Part shown: piece after piece, positions 1-5,959 of the stretch
How positions within the stretch are numbered: position 1 is the first letter of the stretch
Layout: each line of letters starts with the position of its first letter
Source of the DNA: an uncultured Acidimicrobium sp.
GTDB lineage: Bacteria > Actinomycetota > Acidimicrobiia > Acidimicrobiales > Ilumatobacteraceae
NCBI GenBank assembly: GCA_903853285.1
Contig: CAINTF010000164.1
Span: 1 to 6,175, forward strand
Length of the DNA stretch: 6,175 bases
Direction: 5' to 3'
The notes under the pieces: model-generated
What the model was told of the DNA's origin: nothing
Seen by the model: only the letters and a program-made list of their open reading frames with translations
Databases searched by the model: none
Position numbers and translations under genes: made by a program

Positions 1-554
1 ATGGTTTTCGACTCAGTATCAAGCCAGAACAAAAGCCAACTATTTTGGTGGCTGCGTTACGCGAAGGCATGCTCAAGTTGGGTGCACGTGAAGCAGATGG
101 CGTGATCATCAACTGGTTGTCAGCGCAAGATGTGAGCAAGGTCGCCGCAGTCGTGAATAGCGCAGCAAATGGTGTTGAGAAGGAAATAACCGCACGCATT
201 TTTGTATGCCCGAGCGAAAACACCGAAACAGTAATGGCGGGTGCAAAGTTTGCAATTGCCGCCTATATGAACGTGCCCGTCTATGCCGATTTCCATCGTT
301 GGATGGGTCGCGCACCTTTGTTGCAGGGAATGTGGGATGCGTGGGCAGCAGGGGACCGCAAAGCCGCACTCGCAGCGATTCCTGATCAAGCTGTTGATGA
401 ACTTGTTGTGCACGGAAGCCCTGCGCATTGTCGAGACGTAATTGACGAGTATTTCAAGAATGGCGTCACCACGTCTTCGCTCGCAATCTTGCCACTTGAC
501 CCAGCACTCGACTATTGGAAGGCTGTTGAAAGTCTTTCGCCAAGCGCGTCGTAA
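1..554 (+). CDS. LLM-class (luciferase-like) F420-dependent oxidoreductase, C-terminal part (5' end outside window)
   Basis: The reading frame is open from position 3 and gives about 183 residues to a TAA stop at 552-554. The true start lies upstream of the window, because coding continues in frame ahead of the first possible start (TTG at 45). The segment LGAREADGVIINW, about 20 residues into the fragment, is the typical late-barrel motif of the bacterial luciferase-like monooxygenase family (PF00296), in which actinobacterial members often use coenzyme F420. Further on, the phrases NVPVYADFHRWMG and VHGSPAHCRDVIDEYFKNGV match the usual C-terminal helices, where a Gly-Ser/Thr-Pro segment precedes the last helices. 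Such enzymes are soluble TIM barrels that move hydride between reduced flavin or deazaflavin and an organic substrate. The substrate cannot be read from this part, and F420 rather than FMN is inferred. The next gene starts 14 bases downstream on the same strand, so cotranscription is possible. Confidence 0.85.
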   Translation, partial: GFRLSIKPEQKPTILVAALREGMLKLGAREADGVIINWLSAQDVSKVAAVVNSAANGVEKEITARIFVCPSENTETVMAGAKFAIAAYMNVPVYADFHRWMGRAPLLQGMWDAWAAGDRKAALAAIPDQAVDELVVHGSPAHCRDVIDEYFKNGVTTSSLAILPLDPALDYWKAVESLSPSAS

Positions 555-568
555 ATAGTTCGTAAAAT

Positions 569-2377
569 ATGTCGACAATCGAGACCGATGCAGAAGTAGC
601 AACACGGCTCGAGTTTGAACAAACGCAACGCAGTGAAGGTTGGAAACTGTTGCGTGGAATGTTGCGCGATCAACGACGAAATTTATTACTTGGTGCTTTG
701 ATCGGTATTTCGTGGGCTGGTTTCAAAACCACTGTGCCACAGATGACAAAAAACGCTATTAACCAAGGGATCGAAAAAGACGGGCCATTGCTCAAGTGGG
801 TTCTGATCATCGCGGGTCTTGGAGTGCTGACGGGCGTACTTTCGGGGATGCGTCGCTATGTGGCATTTCGCGAAAGTCGTTGGGCCGAAACACTATTGCG
901 TGAAAGGCTCTTTTCGCATTTAATTGGGCTCGATATCAGTTATCACGACAAGGCTCAAACGGGTCAGTTGATGAGTCGCGCCTCAAGCGACTTGATGCAG
1001 ATTCAAGGCTTCATCGTGATGATTCCCATCACACTTTCCAACGTGATTCAGATCATTGCAGTTACCGCAATTCTGTTTTACACGGACCCCGTTTTGGCTC
1101 TTGTTGCATTGGTGCCGCTTCCATTTGTAAATATTTCAGCTCGAAGATTCAGCAACCGAATTCACCCTGCATCAATTGCAGTACAAGCCGAGCAGGCACA
1201 ATTGGCAAGCGTTGTCGAGGAAAGCGTCTCGGGCGTCCGAGTGATTAAAGGTTTTGGTGCCGAGCAAGTGCAGTTTGACAAATTGCGCAAAGAAGCCGAT
1301 GACATTTTTGGTGAAACAATGAAGGCTGCAAAAATCCGCAGCAGTTTCTTGCCTGCTATCGATGTGTTGCCGGCACTTGGTCTTGTAGGCGTGCTTGGTG
1401 TGGGCGGCCATCGAGTATTGACAGGACAAATCACGATTGGCGATTTGGTTGCTTTCAATGTGTACCTCACGTTGTTGATCTGGCCACTTCGAAACATCGG
1501 CATGATCGTGGCGCTTGGCCAGCGAGCCGCCGCCGCACTTGTGCGCATTCATGAAGTCTTGAGCACCGAATCGACAATCTCTGATCCTGCTCATCCGAAG
1601 CAATTGCCAAGTGTCGCAACTGGTTCTGCAACGCTTGGTGCAGTCAAGTTTGATCACGTTCAGTTTGGGTACAGTGCCGATCAGCCTGTGCTGAGCAATT
1701 TCACGATCGATATTGCTGGTGGAGAATCGATTGCGATAGTCGGTGCAACGGGGTCTGGAAAGTCAACAGTGGCGCGACTGTTGCTGCGGTTTTACGACAC
1801 TAATTCTGGACATGTGTATCTTGACGGCATTGACGTGCGCAAACTCAAGTTGCGGGACTTGCGTCAGCAAATCGGTGTTGTATTTGAAGACACAGTCTTA
1901 TTTAACGACACAGTTGCAAATAACATTTCTTTCGCAAAGTCAACTGCTAGCCAGCAGGATCTTGAGCGTGCTGCAAAACTTGCTGGCGCACATGAGTTCA
2001 TTGGTGAATTACCGAATGGATATGAAACCGTGATTGGCGAGCGAGGCTTTTCGCTCTCTGGCGGTCAACGACAGCGCATCGCGATTGCTCGCGCGATCAT
2101 TGCCGACCCTCGAGTCCTTGTGCTTGATGATGCGACGAGCGCCGTTGACCCGAGCAAAGAAGGCGAGATCCGCGAAGCCATGCGAACAGTAATGAGCGGA
2201 CGTACGACAATTGTGATTGCACACAGACCGGGCACCATCGCGCTTGCCGACAGAGTCGTATTGCTCGATGGCGGAACTATCGCGGCAATAGGAACACATG
2301 AGCACCTAGCCGCCACAAACACGCGATACCGCGAAGTGCTGGCAAGCATGGATCAGCCGAAGAAAGCAGCCAACTGA
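569..2377 (+). CDS. ABC exporter half-transporter (permease-ATPase fusion), subunit with degenerate catalytic site
   Basis: This is a 602-residue type IV (ABCB-like) ABC half-transporter of normal length. Residues about 37-315 form the membrane domain, with likely helices near 37-57, 75-95, 148-170, 172-192, 260-282 and 290-312. Residues about 355-595 form the ATPase domain. Visible motifs are A-loop Tyr368, Walker A GATGSGKST (392-400), X-loop TVIGERG (487-493), signature LSGGQ (496-500), Walker B VLVLDD (516-521), D-loop SAVD (524-527) and H-loop His552. Two key residues differ from consensus: the Q-loop position is Glu440 (VVFED) and the catalytic Glu is Asp521. Its own Walker site is therefore probably a poor ATPase, while its LSGGQ completes the partner's site. 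The partner gene follows after one base. The substrate is unknown; multidrug, lipid or peptide export are the family's usual roles. No clear Shine-Dalgarno precedes the ATG at 569; this start is chosen because it gives a standard-length N terminus. Confidence 0.95.
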   Translation: MSTIETDAEVATRLEFEQTQRSEGWKLLRGMLRDQRRNLLLGALIGISWAGFKTTVPQMTKNAINQGIEKDGPLLKWVLIIAGLGVLTGVLSGMRRYVAFRESRWAETLLRERLFSHLIGLDISYHDKAQTGQLMSRASSDLMQIQGFIVMIPITLSNVIQIIAVTAILFYTDPVLALVALVPLPFVNISARRFSNRIHPASIAVQAEQAQLASVVEESVSGVRVIKGFGAEQVQFDKLRKEADDIFGETMKAAKIRSSFLPAIDVLPALGLVGVLGVGGHRVLTGQITIGDLVAFNVYLTLLIWPLRNIGMIVALGQRAAAALVRIHEVLSTESTISDPAHPKQLPSVATGSATLGAVKFDHVQFGYSADQPVLSNFTIDIAGGESIAIVGATGSGKSTVARLLLRFYDTNSGHVYLDGIDVRKLKLRDLRQQIGVVFEDTVLFNDTVANNISFAKSTASQQDLERAAKLAGAHEFIGELPNGYETVIGERGFSLSGGQRQRIAIARAIIADPRVLVLDDATSAVDPSKEGEIREAMRTVMSGRTTIVIAHRPGTIALADRVVLLDGGTIAAIGTHEHLAATNTRYREVLASMDQPKKAAN

Positions 2378-2378
2378 T

Positions 2379-4166
2379 ATGTGGCATGCAGGCGGAGTTA
2401 CCGACGAGGATCGACTCAGCAGGGCGCAGGCACGCACGATCATAGGGCGAGTTTTTAAAATGGCCGCACCATTTCGCAAGACGATGTATATGGGTTTTGC
2501 TTGTGTCGTAGTAACTACCAGCTGTGCTCTTGCTGCACCCGTCATCGTTCGCCACGGAATCGATGCAGGTATTCGTGCAAAGAACACTCGCGCGCTTGAC
2601 CAATCCGTGATGATGTATTTGGCTGTCGTCACGCTCTCGTACATTTTCGGACGGATGCTGTTTTTGTATGTGAACCGCACTGGTGAGATGTTTTTGCGAG
2701 TTTTGCGCCTCGCGGTATTTCGACAAATGCAAAGACAGTCGATGGCGTTCTTTGACCGCAACAAAGCGGGTGTTTTGGTAGCGCGAATGACCGCTGACAT
2801 TGAGTCGATGGCCGAGCTCGTGCAGTTTGGTTTGCTGCAGTTTTTGTCTGCCGGTCTCATGCTGTGTTTCTCGATAGTTGTTCTGCTGCTTCTGAGTTGG
2901 GAGCTCACGCTTGTTGCTATGTGTGTCATGCCGATAATCGTTCTCGCATCAATCAAGTTTCAGCGTGACTCCAACAAGGCGTATCTCACCGTGCGCGAGC
3001 GTGTAGGTGCAAACTTGTCTGCGCTGCAAGAGGGCATCACCACAGTGCGAGTCATTCAGGCCTATGCACAGGAGCAGGAGACCAAAGACAAGTTTTTCAA
3101 ATCAAACCGCGCATTATTTGAGAGCCATGAGCGCAGTGTGCGCATCAGTACTTGGTACTTTGCGCTTGTTGAATTCTCTGGTGTGTTTGCATCCGCGCTC
3201 ATGATCGGTATTGGCGGTTGGCTGGTGCACCGCGGTGCAGTCACACTCGGCACCGTTGTCGCATTTACATTGCTCATCTCAAGTTTGTTTGATCCAGTGC
3301 AGCAACTTTCTCAGTTGTACAACACCGTGCAGTCTGCCGGTGCCGCACTCAGCAAACTTTTTGCAATTCTTGATTCAAAACCAGAAGTTGATGAGCACCC
3401 AGCAGCGATTGCTCTGCCTGAGTCTGGAGTGCTCAAGGTTGACAACATCAACTTCACGTATGCAACAGGTGAGCACCCAGCACTCAATGGCGTGTCAATC
3501 AGCGTTGCACCAGGAGAAAAACTGGCACTCGTTGGCCCAACAGGTGCTGGTAAGTCGACTCTTGCCAAACTCATGGCTCGTATGTACGACCCACTTTCGG
3601 GCTCCGTTTCGTATGGAGGCATCAATCTGACAATGGCCACCATGGATTCGTTGCGCCAGCGGATTGTGGTTGTGCCACAAGAAGGATTTTTGTTTAATGG
3701 CACCATTCGTGACAATCTACGAATTGCAAAAATTACCGCAACAGATGAGCAGATTGACGCAGCAGTTGAAGCCATTTCTGCAACCGAGCACTTTGCTCAG
3801 TTTCCTGACGGACTTGACACCGAGGTACGCGAACGCGGCAGTCGATTGTCGGCAGGTGAGCGTCAACTCGTTGCACTTGCCCGGGCTGCGTTAGTCGACC
3901 CAGCGGTGTTGGTGCTCGACGAAGCAACTTCCAACCTGGACCCCGGCACTGAAGCCGAAGTAGAACGCGCACTTGAGCGACTGATGAGTGGACGCACCGT
4001 GATCGTTGTTGCTCATCGTTTGTCAACTGTGCAGCGCGCCGACCACATCGCGGTGATCGACGCAGCGCAAGTAGCCGAGTACGGCACACATGCCGAACTC
4101 ATTGCCAAAAATGGACGATATGCAGCCTTGGCTAGCGCCTGGCAAACATCTCAAATTGTTAACTGA
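2379..4166 (+). CDS. ABC exporter half-transporter (permease-ATPase fusion), catalytically competent subunit
   Basis: This is a 595-residue ABCB-like half-transporter, partner of the preceding gene. Membrane helices are likely near residues 33-57, 76-98, 148-170, 174-192, 258-285 and 288-305. The ATPase domain occupies about 350-590. Motifs are A-loop Tyr361, Walker A GPTGAGKST (386-394), Q-loop Gln434 (VVVPQ), X-loop TEVRERG (481-487), Walker B VLVLDE with catalytic Glu515, D-loop SNLD (518-521) and H-loop His546. The signature is LSAGE (490-494) rather than LSGGQ. In a heterodimer its Walker site with Glu515 faces the canonical LSGGQ of the first subunit, giving the hydrolysing site. The ATG at 2379 lies one base after the upstream TGA, which suggests translational coupling; a weak purine run GAAGAAAG (2359-2366) lies 12 bases before it. 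A second in-frame ATG at 2460 has a better purine run (GGGCGAG, 2445-2451), but starting there would remove the amphipathic N-terminal helix, so 2379 is preferred. Confidence 0.95.
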   Translation: MWHAGGVTDEDRLSRAQARTIIGRVFKMAAPFRKTMYMGFACVVVTTSCALAAPVIVRHGIDAGIRAKNTRALDQSVMMYLAVVTLSYIFGRMLFLYVNRTGEMFLRVLRLAVFRQMQRQSMAFFDRNKAGVLVARMTADIESMAELVQFGLLQFLSAGLMLCFSIVVLLLLSWELTLVAMCVMPIIVLASIKFQRDSNKAYLTVRERVGANLSALQEGITTVRVIQAYAQEQETKDKFFKSNRALFESHERSVRISTWYFALVEFSGVFASALMIGIGGWLVHRGAVTLGTVVAFTLLISSLFDPVQQLSQLYNTVQSAGAALSKLFAILDSKPEVDEHPAAIALPESGVLKVDNINFTYATGEHPALNGVSISVAPGEKLALVGPTGAGKSTLAKLMARMYDPLSGSVSYGGINLTMATMDSLRQRIVVVPQEGFLFNGTIRDNLRIAKITATDEQIDAAVEAISATEHFAQFPDGLDTEVRERGSRLSAGERQLVALARAALVDPAVLVLDEATSNLDPGTEAEVERALERLMSGRTVIVVAHRLSTVQRADHIAVIDAAQVAEYGTHAELIAKNGRYAALASAWQTSQIVN

Positions 4167-4184
4167 AGTTATTTAGTCAGCAAA

Positions 4185-5612
4185 TTAGAGCTGCATGCTC
4201 TTGATCTCGAGGAATTCCTCGAAGCCGTAGTCGCCATATTCGCGACCAACACCAGACTGCTTGTAACCACCGAACGGCGCATTGGCATTAAATGCTCCAC
4301 CATTGACTTCTACCTGGCCAGTGCGCATGCGACGTGCGATTGCGATTGCATGATCTTTGTCCGCAGCCCACACACCGCCGGCCAAACCGTACACCGTGTC
4401 GTTAGCAATTCGGATTGCATCTTCTTCGTCGTTATATGCAATGACGCTCAAGACTGGTCCAAAGATCTCTTCTTGGGCAATTGTCATTGATGTTGTCACG
4501 TTCGAGAAAATTGTTGGCTTGACGTAGTAACCCTTTGACATACCCTCAGGTACTCCAACGCCACCGACAAGAACTTTTGCACCCTCATCAATACCTTTTT
4601 GAATAAAGCCATTAACACGGTCGCGCTGCGCGGCCGAAGCTAGTGGTCCGAGGTGTGATGTCTTTTCAAACGGATCGCCAACAACAAGGGCATTGCCTGT
4701 TGCGGTCAGAATTGCTTCTGCTTCTTCGAGGCGAGCCTTCGGTACGAGCATGCGGGTGAGTGCCGAGCAAGTTTGACCGCTGTTGAGAAATGCTTTGCCA
4801 ACGCCAGACGAAACTGCCTTGGCAAATGTTTCGGTATCGAGATCGGCGCAAATAATGTTTGCCGACTTGCCACCCAACTCGAGAGCAACTTTCTTGATTG
4901 TCTCGGCAGATACTTGGCTCACGCGACGTCCTGCACGGGTTGAACCGGTGAATGACATCATGTCGATGTCAGCATGTGCCGACATGGCTTCGCCAACTAC
5001 TGGGCCGGTGCCGGTGATCATGTTGAACACACCTGCTGGCAATCCAATTTCGTCAATGATCTCGGCGAGGATGAATGCATCAATAGGTGCGATCTCGCTT
5101 GGCTTGAGTACCACGGTGCAACCAGCTGCCATTGCATAAGCAACTTTTGCAGCGATTTGGTGCAACGGGTAGTTCCAAGGAGTGATGCAACCGACAACAC
5201 CAATTGGCTCGCGCACCACAACTGATGAACCGACTTCGCGTGAGTACGAGAAGCTCTCTGCAATTGCTGCAGCTTGCTTAAACGAGTTGATTGGCAAGCC
5301 AACTTGAATCATCTGACTCAAAAATTTGGTCATTCCTGTTTCGCGTGAAATAGCCGACGAAATTTCGTCCATGCGTGCTGCCAAACCATCACCAATACGG
5401 CTCATGTATTTGCCGCGCTCTTGCGCGTCAAGTGCCGACCATGAATCAAATGCGGCTCGCGCAGCCTTGGCGGCGAGGTCTACTTCTTTGGCGGTGCATG
5501 AAGGAATGGATGCCATGACCGTTTCATCGGTCGAATCCCATACTTCAATCGTGTCGGTGCTGCTTGGTGTAACCCATTTTCCGTTGATGTACACCTGGTT
5601 GTAGTTGGTCAT
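4185..5612 (-). CDS. NAD(P)-dependent aldehyde dehydrogenase family protein
   Basis: This is a 475-residue member of the aldehyde dehydrogenase superfamily (PF00171), of usual length, oxidising an aldehyde to the acid with NAD(P)+ in the cytosol. All hallmark positions are present: oxyanion Asn147 in PWNYPL, Lys170 before PSE in the cofactor site, FTGSTRAG (221-228) in the Rossmann fold, general base Glu245 in LELGGKS, catalytic Cys282 in SGQTC, Glu382 and Phe384 in EEIFGPV, and the C-terminal [13 protein letters not shown] (446-458). The [14 protein letters not shown] context recalls the CddD-like actinobacterial subgroup (6-oxohexanoate dehydrogenase relatives); that is a recollection, not a tested assignment, so the substrate is left open. 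An in-frame ATG at 5708 would add 32 residues, but the ATG at 5612 has a good ribosome site (GGGAG, 6-base spacing) and leads straight into the usual YINGKWV beginning. The gene is convergent with the ABC operon. Confidence 0.95.
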   Translation of the reverse strand: MTNYNQVYINGKWVTPSSTDTIEVWDSTDETVMASIPSCTAKEVDLAAKAARAAFDSWSALDAQERGKYMSRIGDGLAARMDEISSAISRETGMTKFLSQMIQVGLPINSFKQAAAIAESFSYSREVGSSVVVREPIGVVGCITPWNYPLHQIAAKVAYAMAAGCTVVLKPSEIAPIDAFILAEIIDEIGLPAGVFNMITGTGPVVGEAMSAHADIDMMSFTGSTRAGRRVSQVSAETIKKVALELGGKSANIICADLDTETFAKAVSSGVGKAFLNSGQTCSALTRMLVPKARLEEAEAILTATGNALVVGDPFEKTSHLGPLASAAQRDRVNGFIQKGIDEGAKVLVGGVGVPEGMSKGYYVKPTIFSNVTTSMTIAQEEIFGPVLSVIAYNDEEDAIRIANDTVYGLAGGVWAADKDHAIAIARRMRTGQVEVNGGAFNANAPFGGYKQSGVGREYGDYGFEEFLEIKSMQL

Positions 5613-5740
5613 GATCGTCTCCCAAGACTCGTGATGTGTCCCTTCAGAGTATCTAGCCAAAGTGTCCCAATTCTCATCGCAACGAATCATCAAATATGTA
5701 CCGCACAAATGGGCTGGTCGCCGTACACATGGTCACAGGT
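5613..5740. other. Upstream region of the aldehyde dehydrogenase gene
   Basis: This noncoding stretch lies between the aldehyde dehydrogenase start and the structured RNA candidate, and should hold the promoter of the minus-strand gene. I see a TAGATA-type candidate -10 on the minus strand (5655-5650), but no -35 at proper spacing. On the plus strand TACACA (5724-5729) is a weak -10 candidate that would start transcription close to 5741, again without a -35 match. A short TGTAC/GTACA inverted pair (5697-5701 and 5723-5727, arms 21 bases apart) is too weak to call an operator. Confidence 0.4.
5619..5623 (-). promoter_or_regulatory. Ribosome binding site deciding the aldehyde dehydrogenase start
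   Basis: Read on the minus strand, GGGAG stands six bases before the ATG at 5612-5610. It is the clearest Shine-Dalgarno sequence in the window and is the reason for choosing this start over the upstream in-frame ATG at 5708. Confidence 0.75.
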
Positions 5741-5830
5741 GCCCTGATGGTGTAACGGCAGCATTCCGATCTTGGGAAACATCAAGTAGTCAGGGCCGGT
5801 TGGGGAAACTCGACCGGCCTTGTTTTATTT
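5741..5830 (+). ncRNA. Candidate small structured RNA (junction/pseudoknot fold plus terminator), family unknown
   Basis: The sequence shows a perfect 7-bp closing stem, GCCCTGA (5741-5747) with TCAGGGC (5790-5796). Inside it are a short stem at 5751-5753/5761-5763 with a seven-base loop, and TTCC/GGAA (5764-5767/5775-5778) with loop GATCTTG. CTTG in that loop (5771-5774) can pair with CAAG (5783-5786), giving an H-type pseudoknot with 3- and 4-base crossing loops, which is sterically reasonable. A strong intrinsic terminator follows directly. This compact aptamer-plus-terminator look resembles a small riboswitch or an independent sRNA. No plus-strand protein gene follows, so a free sRNA or an attenuated transcript is more likely than an ordinary leader. 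I compared it from memory with the common riboswitches, the SRP RNA and tRNAs and found no match. The inner helices are only 3-4 bp, so the fold is a proposal. Confidence 0.45.
5794..5830 (+). terminator. Rho-independent terminator with GAAA tetraloop
   Basis: GGCCGGTTGGG (5794-5804) pairs with CTCGACCGGCC (5809-5819) across a GAAA loop. This makes 11 pairs, two of them G-T wobbles, and the T-rich run TTGTTTTATTTT follows (5820-5831). The T run is only on the plus-strand 3' side, so it ends plus-strand transcription, most likely that of the structured RNA candidate beginning near 5741. The first three bases of its 5' arm (5794-5796) are shared with the closing stem of that RNA. Confidence 0.8.
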
Positions 5831-5913
5831 TCTGAATGTTCAATTTGAAGCACGTACACTCGTCATTGACGAGATTGGCACAAGGACTTGTCCATGTGAA
5901 ACTTCCAAACGGG
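5831..5913 (+). other. Noncoding stretch with a chain of small hairpins
   Basis: Between the two terminator-like hairpins lie three small inverted repeats. CTCGTCA/TGACGAG (5859-5873) has 7-base arms and a one-base centre. TGG-ACAA/TTGT-CCA (5876-5894) has a GGAC loop and one bulged C. ACTTCC/GGAAGT (5901-5917) has an AAACG loop. TACACT at 5855-5860 matches the -10 consensus at four of six positions, but I find no -35 partner. If it is a promoter, an RNA of roughly 80 bases would run to the hairpin at 5914-5943. No protein gene with a ribosome site is visible. Confidence 0.3.
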
Positions 5914-5949
5914 AAGTGGCGACACAGCGATGTGTCGCCACTTTTGTTT
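5914..5949 (+). terminator. Perfect 13-bp GCGA-capped hairpin, probable (bidirectional) terminator
   Basis: AAGTGGCGACACA (5914-5926) and TGTGTCGCCACTT (5931-5943) are perfect complements around a GCGA loop of the stable GNRA class. On the plus strand the arm runs into TTTTGTTTG, a good terminator tail. On the minus strand it lies 16 bases after the stop codon of the final gene, where the arm ends TT and then CCC, a weaker tail. It could end plus-strand RNA from the gap and also help end or protect the minus-strand mRNA. Confidence 0.7.
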
Positions 5950-5959
5950 GCGGGGTGAT

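Noticed and set aside
1..105. ATG at position 1 as a gene start
   Set aside because: That frame reaches TGA after about 34 codons with no protein-like character; the overlapping frame from position 3 encodes the recognisable oxidoreductase.
4207..4222. Perfect 16-base palindrome TCGAGGAATTCCTCGA
   Set aside because: It lies inside the aldehyde dehydrogenase coding sequence over the residues EEFLE, whose usual codons make this palindrome; no supporting context for a regulatory site.
5613..5708. 32-residue N-terminal extension of the aldehyde dehydrogenase (in-frame ATG at 5708)
   Set aside because: The extension does not resemble the family's N terminus, and the ATG at 5612 has a well spaced GGGAG and leads directly into the normal family beginning.
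5729..5755. Eight-codon plus-strand ORF as a leader peptide for attenuation
   Set aside because: No Shine-Dalgarno, no run of regulatory codons, and it overlaps the closing stem of the RNA candidate.
5741..5796. Fluoride (crcB), glutamine (glnA) or cobalamin riboswitch
   Set aside because: GATGGTGT and AAGTAG recall pieces of the first two, but the other conserved blocks of each class are missing or misplaced.
5741..5819. Functional tRNA gene
   Set aside because: No T-arm, no U33 in the anticodon-like loop, and the acceptor-like 3' strand comes about 20 bases too early.
5836..5958. Plus-strand 40-codon ORF (begins MFNLKHV, ends PLLFAG) just after the first terminator
   Set aside because: It has no ribosome site before its ATG and runs through several hairpins, including the whole 13-bp GCGA stem, so its codons are better explained by RNA structure. 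Worth reconsidering only if conserved in relatives.
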